Source: an uncultured Streptococcus sp.
GTDB taxonomy: Bacteria > Bacillota > Bacilli > Lactobacillales > Streptococcaceae
Direction of reading: 5' to 3'
DNA: 6,496 bases
Assembly: GCF_938036805.1 (NCBI RefSeq)
Contig: NZ_CALHWC010000137.1
Coordinates: forward strand, 1 to 6,496
Position 1 is the stretch's first letter. Each line of letters starts with the position of its first letter. The position numbers and the translations under genes were made by a program. Shown one piece after another: positions 1-5,052 of the stretch. The notes under the pieces were generated by a model. It had not been told where the DNA came from and did not search any database. It saw only the letters and a list, made by a program, of their open reading frames with translations.

Positions 1-61
1 TGATTATGATACAGCCTTTCTCATGGAGAAGTTCCTTCCGGCTTATCAAGAGAAAAAATAG
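1..61 (+). CDS. accC: Biotin carboxylase subunit of acetyl-CoA carboxylase, C-terminal end only
   Basis: The 3' end of a gene that begins before the window. Reading from base 2, the last 19 codons give DYDTAFLMEKFLPAYQEKK and a TAG stop at 59-61. The DYDTAF segment resembles the extreme C-terminus of AccC biotin carboxylases, and the gene lies directly ahead of accD and accA, as in the streptococcal fatty-acid cluster. AccC carboxylates biotin on the carrier protein AccB using ATP and bicarbonate. Only the tail is visible, so the call rests largely on context; no catalytic residues can be checked. Confidence 0.8.
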   Translation, partial: DYDTAFLMEKFLPAYQEKK

Positions 62-69
62 ATGACTAG

Positions 70-102
70 GAGTGATTTTGTTTGAAAGAAGCAGAATCAC
101 TC
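70..102 (+). other. Intercistronic stem-loop between accC and accD
   Basis: GAGTGATTTTG (70-80) pairs with CAGAATCACTC (92-102) in an 11-bp stem with one G-U pair and an 11-base loop. The following bases (TAAAATTTAAT) are not a proper U-tract, so it is a poor intrinsic terminator. It fills most of the 65-base gap between the accC stop and the accD start and ends 12 bases before the accD ribosome binding site. It could be an mRNA processing or stability element, or a partial attenuator. The structure is read directly; the role is inference. Confidence 0.55.
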
Positions 103-126
103 TAAAATTTAATGAAGGAGTAAGCA

Positions 127-990
127 ATGCCTTTGTTTTCAAAAAAGGATAAATATATTCGAATCAATCCTAATCGTTCCTCTCGTGCCTTGCCTCAGCC
201 AAAACCAGAAGTTCCAGATGAGCTTTTTTCTAAGTGTCCAGGTTGTAAGCATACCATTTATCAAAAAGATTTGGGGGCAGAGCGTGTTTGTCCTAGCTGT
301 GGTTACACTTTTCGGATTTCAGCTTTTGAGCGTCTGAGCTTGACGGTGGATCAAGGAAGCTTTGAGGAATTGTTCACTGGTATTGAGACGACAGATCCCT
401 TGCGTTTTCCAAATTATCAAGAAAAACTGGCAAAGATGCGGGCAAAGACTGGTCTAGATGAGGCCGTTTTGACAGGAACCGCTATGATAAAAGGCCAAAA
501 ATTAGCCCTTGGAATCATGGATTCCAACTTTATCATGGCTTCCATGGGAACGGTTGTCGGTGAGAAGATTACCCGTCTCTTTGAGTATGCGACAGAGCAT
601 AAGCTGCCAGTCGTCCTCTTTACGGCTTCTGGCGGTGCCCGCATGCAGGAAGGTATCATGAGCCTGATGCAAATGGCTAAAACCTCAGCTGCTGTACAAC
701 GTCATTCAAAGGCTGGTCTTTTTTACCTGACTGTTTTGACAGATCCGACTACAGGCGGTGTCACAGCCTCTTTTGCTATGGAAGGGGATATTATCTTGGC
801 AGAAGCGCAGGCTTTGGTAGGCTTTGCTGGTCGTCGGGTCATTGAGTCTACTGTGCGGGAAAAATTGCCAGATGACTTTCAAAAGGCAGAATTTTTGCTG
901 GAGCATGGCTTTGTTGATGCGATAGTCAAGCGTGGTGAATTGCGGGAACGGATTGCTACTCTCTTGAGCTTTCATGGAGGTGACCAATGA
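127..990 (+). CDS. accD: Acetyl-CoA carboxylase carboxyltransferase subunit beta
   Basis: With AccA, AccD forms the cytoplasmic carboxyltransferase that moves the carboxyl group from carboxybiotin on AccB to acetyl-CoA, giving malonyl-CoA for fatty-acid synthesis. The 287-residue product has the expected N-terminal zinc ribbon, with Cys37/Cys40 and Cys55/Cys58, then a crotonase-fold carboxyltransferase domain. Within it are SGGARMQEG (about 168-176) and GGVTASFA (about 210-217), the glycine-rich segments that help build the acyl-CoA site. Length is normal for the family. The start is supported by AAGGAG at 115-120. The stop overlaps the accA start (ATGA, 987-990), so the two subunits are probably translationally coupled. 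It is cotranscribed with accC upstream unless the 70-102 hairpin intervenes. No defects were seen. Confidence 0.97.
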   Translation: MPLFSKKDKYIRINPNRSSRALPQPKPEVPDELFSKCPGCKHTIYQKDLGAERVCPSCGYTFRISAFERLSLTVDQGSFEELFTGIETTDPLRFPNYQEKLAKMRAKTGLDEAVLTGTAMIKGQKLALGIMDSNFIMASMGTVVGEKITRLFEYATEHKLPVVLFTASGGARMQEGIMSLMQMAKTSAAVQRHSKAGLFYLTVLTDPTTGGVTASFAMEGDIILAEAQALVGFAGRRVIESTVREKLPDDFQKAEFLLEHGFVDAIVKRGELRERIATLLSFHGGDQ

Positions 991-1757
991 CAAAAATCAG
1001 TCAGATTATCAAAGCAGCGCGTGATCAGTCCCGTTTGACGGCTCTGGATTTTGCCCAAGGCATTTTTGATGATTTTGTTGAATTGCACGGAGATCGTGGT
1101 TTTCGTGATGATGGTGCTGTCATTGGTGGTATCGGAACCTTAAATGGTCAGCCAGTCACGGTGATCGGTATTCAAAAAGGTCGCAATTTGCAGGACAATC
1201 TGCGACGGAACTTTGGTCAGCCCCATCCGGAAGGCTATCGCAAGGCCCTACGTCTCATGAAGCAGGCTGAGAAATTTGGCCGTCCAGTCGTGACCTTTAT
1301 CAATACGGCTGGTGCCTATCCTGGCGTCGGTGCTGAGGAGCGCGGACAGGGCGAGGCCATTGCCCGTAATCTCATGGAAATGAGTGATCTGAAAGTGCCC
1401 ATTATTGCCATTATCATCGGCGAGGGTGGCTCTGGTGGGGCGCTAGCCTTGGCAGTTGCTGACAAGGTCTGGATGTTGGAAAACTCTATGTATGCCATTC
1501 TCAGTCCTGAAGGCTTTGCTTCGATTTTATGGAAGGATGGCAGCAGAGCAATGGAGGCGGCTGAGATGATGAAAATCACCTCGCACGAGCTTTTGCAGAT
1601 GGGTGTCGTTGATAAGGTTATCCCTGAACGCGGCTTTAATAAAAATGAGCTCTTAGCTGTAGTCAAGCAAGAAATCAGTGCCGAACTAGCAGAACTTTCT
1701 AAACTTTCCCTTGAGCAACTTTTGGAAGATCGTTATCAGCGTTTTAGAAAATATTAG
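987..1757 (+). CDS. accA: Acetyl-CoA carboxylase carboxyltransferase subunit alpha
   Basis: This is the partner of AccD in the acetyl-CoA carboxylase carboxyltransferase. The 256-residue protein is shorter than the roughly 320-residue enterobacterial form, lacking much of its N-terminal extension, as is usual in streptococci. Visible family segments are GRNLQDNLRRNFG (start of the core), NTAGAYPG (106-113) and GEGGSGGALALAVAD (from 145), the last carrying the glycine-rich oxyanion-hole loop. GGAGGTGA at 976-983 is a strong ribosome binding site at proper spacing, and the start overlaps the accD stop. An intrinsic terminator follows three bases after the stop, so accA is the last gene of the fatty-acid operon. 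Its final codons (from about 1661) are present again in decayed form at 2543-2636. Confidence 0.97.
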   Translation: MTKISQIIKAARDQSRLTALDFAQGIFDDFVELHGDRGFRDDGAVIGGIGTLNGQPVTVIGIQKGRNLQDNLRRNFGQPHPEGYRKALRLMKQAEKFGRPVVTFINTAGAYPGVGAEERGQGEAIARNLMEMSDLKVPIIAIIIGEGGSGGALALAVADKVWMLENSMYAILSPEGFASILWKDGSRAMEAAEMMKITSHELLQMGVVDKVIPERGFNKNELLAVVKQEISAELAELSKLSLEQLLEDRYQRFRKY

Positions 1758-1759
1758 TC

Positions 1760-1784
1760 AGAAGCCTTAGGGCTTCTTTTTCTT
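1760..1784 (+). terminator. Intrinsic terminator after accA
   Basis: AGAAGCC (1760-1766) and GGCTTCT (1771-1777) form a perfect 7-bp stem around a TTAG tetraloop, followed by TTTTTCTT. It begins three bases after the accA stop and closes the fatty-acid operon, separating it from the AhpD-like gene. Confidence 0.93.
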
Positions 1785-1830
1785 GCTTGAGAGAGGTATG
1801 GAGGCAGTTAAGGTGGTAATATATTTTGGT

Positions 1831-1859
1831 TTGACATGTAGCAATATATTCTCTTTATA
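1831..1859 (+). promoter_or_regulatory. Putative promoter of the AhpD-like gene
   Basis: TTGACA at 1831-1836 is a perfect -35 hexamer. At 17-bp spacing lies TTTATA (1854-1859), and one base on TTATAG; both are weak -10 boxes. A better TATTAT exists at 1878-1883 but lacks a good -35 at the right distance. The region from 1818 to 1890 is very AT-rich. An independent promoter is expected, because a terminator lies immediately upstream. The -35 is convincing; the exact -10 is uncertain. Confidence 0.5.
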
Positions 1860-1927
1860 GAGGTCATATAAAATATATATTATACAAGCTGTCAGACCTA
1901 TGTTAAGATAGTTGCTAATCAAAAGAA

Positions 1928-1933
1928 ATGAGG
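1928..1933 (+). promoter_or_regulatory. Ribosome binding site that places the AhpD-like start at 1940
   Basis: ATGAGG (core GAGG 1930-1933) lies six bases before the ATG at 1940. The alternative upstream ATG at 1928 is itself part of this motif and has only AAAAGAA ahead of it, so the downstream start is preferred. Confidence 0.65.
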
Positions 1934-1939
1934 TTTCAT

Positions 1940-2488
1940 ATGTCAGAATTTACTATCCATACGATTGAGTCCGCCCCAGCTGAGGTGAAAGAGGTTTTAG
2001 AAACTGTTCAAAAAGATAACGGTGGCTATATTCCCAATCTTATCGGTCTTTTGGCCAATGCACCAACGGCTTTGGAAACTTATCGGACAGTTGGAGCTAT
2101 CAATCGCCGCAACAGCCTGACACCGACTGAGCGGGAAGTAGTGCAGATTACAGCTGCAGTTACCAACGGCTGTGCTTTCTGTGTGGCGGGGCATACAGCC
2201 TTTTCGATCAAGCAGATTCAAATGAATGATGATCTTTTGGAGGCTCTACGCAATCGTACGCCGATAGATACAGATCCGAAGCTAGATACACTTGCCAAAT
2301 TTACCATTGCTGTCATCAATACCAAGGGGCGAGTCGGAGATGAGGCTTTGGCAGACTTCCTAGAAGCCGGCTATACGCATGAAAATGCTCTGGATGTAGT
2401 TCTGGGTGTCAGCCTTGCGACCCTCTGCAATTATGCCAATAATCTAGCAAACACACCAATCAATCCAGAATTGCAGCCTTATGCCTAG
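1940..2488 (+). CDS. Carboxymuconolactone decarboxylase / AhpD-like family protein
   Basis: A 182-residue protein of the AhpD-like fold, starting MSEFTIHTIESAP. An in-frame ATG four codons upstream (1928) would give 186 residues. The active-site pattern is intact: Glu66, Cys78-Ala-Phe-Cys81 and His85 reproduce the E-(11)-CxxC-xxx-H spacing of alkylhydroperoxidase AhpD. The mycobacterial enzyme has a histidine just before the second cysteine; this protein has Phe80. The family includes thiol-based peroxidases and unrelated ring-cleavage enzymes, so a thiol-disulfide or peroxide-defence role is plausible but the substrate is unknown. There is no signal peptide, so it is probably cytoplasmic. 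It appears monocistronic, with its own promoter, and I found no clear terminator after it. It is bracketed by the intact accA tail and a decayed copy of it, which hints at later insertion. Confidence 0.88.
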   Translation: MSEFTIHTIESAPAEVKEVLETVQKDNGGYIPNLIGLLANAPTALETYRTVGAINRRNSLTPTEREVVQITAAVTNGCAFCVAGHTAFSIKQIQMNDDLLEALRNRTPIDTDPKLDTLAKFTIAVINTKGRVGDEALADFLEAGYTHENALDVVLGVSLATLCNYANNLANTPINPELQPYA

Positions 2489-2542
2489 TCCTCGGGGAGA
2501 TGAAAATGCTTTTTAGACACCCATTCCTTTCCATTGACTACA

Positions 2543-2636
2543 AGCCAAGCAAGAAATCAGTGGCGAATGAGCAGAGCTTTCTAAACTTTCTCTTGAGAAA
2601 CTTTTGGAAGAATGATATCAATACTTTAAGGAATGA
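2543..2636 (+). pseudogene. Decayed duplicate of the accA 3' end
   Basis: These bases align with the end of accA at a constant offset of 882. By eye, 2543-2612 versus 1661-1730 has 8 differences in 70 bases without gaps, and identity then falls over the last codons. In the accA frame it reads AKQEISGE, stop, AELSKLSLEKLLEE, stop, YQYFKE, stop, against VKQEISAELAELSKLSLEQL and what follows in accA. The two internal stops make it non-functional. The third TGA (2634-2636) falls one codon short of the accA stop position, as expected for a true gene end. Nothing of the upstream accA body is recognisable. The differences suggest an older or foreign allele rather than a fresh duplication. Confidence 0.85.
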
Positions 2637-2715
2637 AAAATTGTAAAACATAGTGCAAAAAAATTACAGAACTTCAATTAGTGTAAACCATAAATAACCA
2701 CATCAACAGGTAACC

Positions 2716-2756
2716 AAGGAGATTCTATGAGTTACTATCATCTCACCTTTGAATAA
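2716..2756 (+). other. Nine-codon micro-ORF with ribosome binding site, possible transposase remnant
   Basis: AAGGAG (2716-2721) lies five bases before ATG 2727, which opens MSYYHLTFE and stops at TAA 2754-2756. The peptide resembles the first residues of IS30-family transposases, which often begin M-(S/T/N)-Y-x-H-L-T. The rest of such a gene is absent and I could not identify insertion-sequence ends. It may be a truncated insertion-sequence footprint or a chance micro-ORF. Confidence 0.3.
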
Positions 2757-2811
2757 ATTATCTGTCTGACCTTTTAGGGTCAATACAATATTCAAAATTT
2801 TTCATAAAACA

Positions 2812-2840
2812 TTGACAAAAACCGAATATTATTTTAAAAT
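2812..2840 (+). promoter_or_regulatory. Sigma-A promoter of the glycine riboswitch and symporter gene
   Basis: TTGACA (2812-2817) and TAAAAT (2835-2840) are separated by exactly 17 bp. Transcription should start near 2847, giving a leader of about 245 bases that carries the riboswitch and terminator before the symporter start at 3093. Confidence 0.88.
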
Positions 2841-2918
2841 AATAGAAAATTTAGAATAAACACCGAATGAAGTTTTTCAGAAATAAGTGTTTGAGCCTTA
2901 TGACTGTGAAATGGACGG

Positions 2919-2996
2919 AACTCTGGAGAGACCATGATTGGCACCGAAGGGGCAAGGCAGGCAACTGCTCAAACTCTCAGGTAAAAGGACAGAGCA
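2919..2996 (+). ncRNA. Glycine riboswitch, single aptamer
   Basis: This matches the glycine (gcvT-type) aptamer closely. P1 is CTCTG (2921-2925) with CAGAG (2990-2994). P2 is GAGAG (2926-2930) with CTCTC (2974-2978). The conserved core GCACCGAAGGGGCAA lies at 2941-2955, and GCAG/CTGC (2957-2960, 2965-2968) forms a small hairpin with a GCAA loop. A short CCA/TGG stem (2932-2934, 2939-2941) is also present. There is one recognisable aptamer rather than the tandem pair seen before gcv operons. It lies between a strong promoter and a terminator hairpin ahead of an AgcS-family transporter gene, as in other streptococci. In S. pyogenes such an element has been reported to reduce expression at high glycine, so an OFF switch is expected here. 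Confidence 0.95.
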
Positions 2997-3031
2997 AGGG
3001 AAGGGCAGGAAACGGTCGTTCTCAGGCATCC

Positions 3032-3064
3032 AGAGTACATGTTTACACATGTACTTTTCTTTTT
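3032..3064 (+). terminator. Riboswitch-controlled leader terminator
   Basis: AGTACATGT (3034-3042) and ACATGTACT (3047-3055) form a perfect 9-bp stem with a TTAC loop, extendable by A-U and G-U pairs to 3032, followed by a T-rich run (TTTTCTTTTT, 3055-3064). It lies 28 bases before the symporter start. Its 5' base overlaps CCAGAG (3030-3035), which is complementary to CTCTGG (2921-2926) in aptamer stem P1, so aptamer folding and terminator formation are linked. Confidence 0.9.
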
Positions 3065-3074
3065 CTCGGTGTGG

Positions 3075-3082
3075 AAAAGGAG
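3075..3082 (+). promoter_or_regulatory. Ribosome binding site that decides the symporter start
   Basis: AAAAGGAG ends ten bases before the ATG at 3093. It lies downstream of the leader terminator, so the longer reading from ATG 3039 (inside the terminator hairpin) is not the real start. Confidence 0.85.
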
Positions 3083-3092
3083 CAGAAGATTT

Positions 3093-4424
3093 ATGTTGAA
3101 ATTGTTGAATCAAATTGATTCTCTGGTCTGGGGGCCTCCCCTCTTGATTTTATTAGTTGGAACAGGGCTTTATCTGACACTTCGTCTGAGGTTGCTACAG
3201 ATTTCGCGCCTTTCTCGCGCCTTTCGCTTAATTTTTGTTTCCGGTGAGGATCATCATGGAGACGTGTCTAGCTTTGCAGCTCTTTGTACAGCTTTGGCGG
3301 CCACGGTTGGAACGGGGAATATTATCGGTGTAGCGACTGCCATAAAAGTTGGTGGACCGGGCGCCTTATTTTGGATGTGGCTAGCAGCTTTCTTTGGAAT
3401 GGCAACCAAGTATGCCGAAGGTTTATTAGCAATCAAGTATCGTTCTAAGGATGCTCACGGAGCCGTTGCTGGTGGTCCCATGCATTATATCCTATTAGGA
3501 ATGGGCGAAAAATGGCGTCCGCTGGCTATCTTCTTTGCTGTAGCAGGTGTCTTGGTGGCTCTTTTAGGGATTGGGACCTTCACACAGGTGAATTCCATTA
3601 CAGAAGCTATGCAGAATACCATTCAGTTGCCTCCAGCTGTGACTGCCTCTATCTTGGCTATTTTGGTGGCTCTAGTTATTTTTAGCGGTATTCAGTCGAT
3701 TGCTCGAGTGTCGACCAAGGTTGTGCCTTTTATGGCGGCTATTTATATCTTGGGGACTGTGACTGTATTAGCGGTCAATCTAGATCGTTTGCTGCCAACT
3801 CTTCAGCTAGTCTTTAGTTCTGCATTTAGTCAGACGGCTGCTGTTGGTGGCTTTGCTGGTGCAACCATCCAGATGGCGATTCAAAATGGGGTCGCGCGCG
3901 GGGTATTTTCCAATGAATCTGGTTTAGGATCAGCACCTATTGCTGCGGCGGCAGCCAAGACCAAGGAGTCTGTCGAACAAGGATTGATTTCTATGACGGG
4001 AACCTTTATCGATACTCTGATTATTTGTAGTCTGACAGGTCTAACAATTTTAATCACAGGAGTTTGGGATAGTAATCTCAATGGTGTTTCCTTGACTCAG
4101 GCAGCCTTTGCGACTGTCTTTGCTAATTTTGGTCCAATTCTTCTATCCGTTTTTCTGGTTCTTTTTGCCTTTACCACGATTTTAGGCTGGAACTATTACG
4201 GTGAGCGCTGCTTTGAGTTCCTGTTCGGTGTCAAATATATTCGCTTGTACCGAATTATCTTTGTTGCTATGGTGCTCTTAGGGGGCTTTATTGAGCTAGA
4301 AGCAGTTTGGGTCATTGCCGATATTGTCAATGCCTTGATGGCCTTGCCGAATCTGATTGCTCTTTTGGCTTTATCACCTGTTATTATTGCTGAGACCAAA
4401 AAGTATTTTGACAAGAAGGGCTGA
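3093..4424 (+). CDS. Sodium:alanine/glycine symporter (AgcS family)
   Basis: A polytopic membrane protein of 443 residues that should import alanine and/or glycine with sodium ions. The family signature GGPGALFWMWLAAFFGMATK starts at about residue 87, preceded by TVGTGNI (about 71-77); NESGLGSAP occurs at about 274-282. These are characteristic AgcS segments, in the regions that bind substrate and ion in the family. Many long hydrophobic stretches are visible, consistent with about ten or eleven membrane helices. The start at ATG 3093 is chosen over ATG 3039 because of its ribosome binding site and because 3039 lies inside the leader terminator. The single-aptamer glycine riboswitch upstream supports glycine as a substrate or regulating ligand. 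A strong terminator follows, so the gene is probably monocistronic. Substrate preference between glycine and alanine cannot be read from sequence. Confidence 0.93.
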   Translation: MLKLLNQIDSLVWGPPLLILLVGTGLYLTLRLRLLQISRLSRAFRLIFVSGEDHHGDVSSFAALCTALAATVGTGNIIGVATAIKVGGPGALFWMWLAAFFGMATKYAEGLLAIKYRSKDAHGAVAGGPMHYILLGMGEKWRPLAIFFAVAGVLVALLGIGTFTQVNSITEAMQNTIQLPPAVTASILAILVALVIFSGIQSIARVSTKVVPFMAAIYILGTVTVLAVNLDRLLPTLQLVFSSAFSQTAAVGGFAGATIQMAIQNGVARGVFSNESGLGSAPIAAAAAKTKESVEQGLISMTGTFIDTLIICSLTGLTILITGVWDSNLNGVSLTQAAFATVFANFGPILLSVFLVLFAFTTILGWNYYGERCFEFLFGVKYIRLYRIIFVAMVLLGGFIELEAVWVIADIVNALMALPNLIALLALSPVIIAETKKYFDKKG

Positions 4425-4462
4425 GTTTCCACTTGCTGGATTTTTGAAAGGAGATTGCCTTG

Positions 4463-4493
4463 CTAAAGCTGCTTTGTCAGCTTTAGTTTTTTT
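4463..4493 (+). terminator. Intrinsic terminator after the symporter gene
   Basis: CTAAAGCTG (4463-4471) pairs with CAGCTTTAG (4478-4486) in a perfect 9-bp stem with a six-base loop, followed by seven T residues (4487-4493). It separates the symporter transcript from nrdR. Confidence 0.95.
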
Positions 4494-4534
4494 ATGGGCG
4501 AGAAATCTCTCATCTTTTGTTATTGGTCAAAACA

Positions 4535-4543
4535 TGGTATAAT
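4535..4543 (+). promoter_or_regulatory. Extended -10 promoter of the nrdR-dnaB-dnaI operon
   Basis: A perfect TATAAT (4538-4543) is preceded by TG one base upstream (TGG, 4535-4537), an extended -10 element. The -35 region at 17-bp spacing is only TTTTGT (4515-4520); the extended -10 probably compensates. The start site should be near 4550, giving a short leader of about 20-25 bases. No NrdR box-like palindrome was seen here. Confidence 0.8.
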
Positions 4544-4572
4544 GAAGTATTAAGATTCTAGGAGGAAATGAC

Positions 4573-5046
4573 ATGCGTTGTCCCAAATGTGGCGGAAGCA
4601 AATCAAGTGTGGTTGACAGCCGGCAGGCAGAAGATGGAAATACAATCCGTCGTCGCCGTGAATGCGAGGAATGCCAGCATCGTTTTACAACTTATGAGCG
4701 CGTGGAAGAAAGAACCCTAGTCGTTGTCAAAAAAGATGGAACGCGTGAGCAATTTTCTCGGGATAAGATATTTAATGGCATCATCCGCTCCGCTCAGAAG
4801 CGTCCTGTATCAAGTGACGAGATTGAAGAATTGGTCAATCGAATTGAGCAAAAGCTCCGTAGTCAGAGCGAGAATGAAATTGCCAGCGAATATATCGGCT
4901 CTCTGGTCATGGATGAGCTGGCTGAGCTGGATGAGATTACCTATGTCCGTTTTGCCAGCGTTTATCGGAGTTTCAAAGATGTTGGCGAGCTGGAAAGCCT
5001 TTTGAAGCAGATTACCAAGGGTTCCAAGAAGAAAAAGGAAAAATAA
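4573..5046 (+). CDS. nrdR: Transcriptional repressor NrdR
   Basis: NrdR represses ribonucleotide reductase genes by binding NrdR boxes in a nucleotide-dependent way (dATP/ATP sensing through its ATP-cone). The 157-residue product has the N-terminal zinc ribbon, Cys3/Cys6 and Cys31/Cys34, with an arginine-rich stretch (RRRR at 26-29) leading into the second pair. The ATP-cone domain follows from about residue 49 to 138. Length is typical. AGGAGG at 4560-4565 is a strong ribosome binding site seven bases before the start. The lysine-rich C-terminus (GSKKKKEK) is encoded by purine-rich DNA that also serves as the ribosome binding region for dnaB, six bases downstream. The nrdR-dnaB-dnaI order is common in Firmicutes. 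Confidence 0.97.
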   Translation: MRCPKCGGSKSSVVDSRQAEDGNTIRRRRECEECQHRFTTYERVEERTLVVVKKDGTREQFSRDKIFNGIIRSAQKRPVSSDEIEELVNRIEQKLRSQSENEIASEYIGSLVMDELAELDEITYVRFASVYRSFKDVGELESLLKQITKGSKKKKEK

Positions 5047-5052
5047 TGGCTT

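Larger units (their letters stand above)
2489..2811. other. Gene-poor stretch with accA relic, no intact gene
   Basis: About 320 bases between the AhpD-like gene and the symporter promoter, AT-rich towards the right end. Contents seen: a decayed accA 3' end (2543-2636), a nine-codon micro-ORF with a good ribosome binding site (2716-2756), and a small TGACC/GGTCA hairpin (2767-2771 with 2778-2782) without a U-tract. I see no intact gene, no structured RNA and no convincing terminator for the upstream gene. It looks like debris from past rearrangement. Confidence 0.7.

Noticed and set aside
417..659. Open frames on the minus strand inside accD, accA, the symporter gene and dnaB
   Set aside because: They mirror strongly coding + strand genes, lack ribosome binding sites that stand out, and give low-complexity or unfamiliar peptides.
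1861..1899. AGGTC (1861-1865) and GACCT (1895-1899) inverted repeat upstream of the AhpD-like gene
   Set aside because: Only five base pairs separated by 29 bases; too weak for an operator or stable hairpin.
2767..2782. TGACC/GGTCA hairpin as a terminator before the symporter promoter
   Set aside because: The stem is only five base pairs and no U-tract follows on either strand.
2867..3118. An 83-codon open frame across the leader, with an antisense frame at 2898-3113
   Set aside because: Both run through the glycine riboswitch and terminator; base conservation there is explained by RNA structure, and the peptides look like no known family.
4447..4486. AAAGGAG followed by TTG and an eight-codon frame (MLKLLCQL) ending in the terminator stem
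   Set aside because: The similarity to the symporter N-terminus (MLKLLNQ) is eye-catching, but the bases are dictated by the perfect terminator palindrome; chance is the simpler explanation.
4724..5005. A 93-codon + strand frame within nrdR
   Set aside because: It is wholly inside nrdR in another frame, and nrdR has clear zinc-ribbon and ATP-cone motifs.
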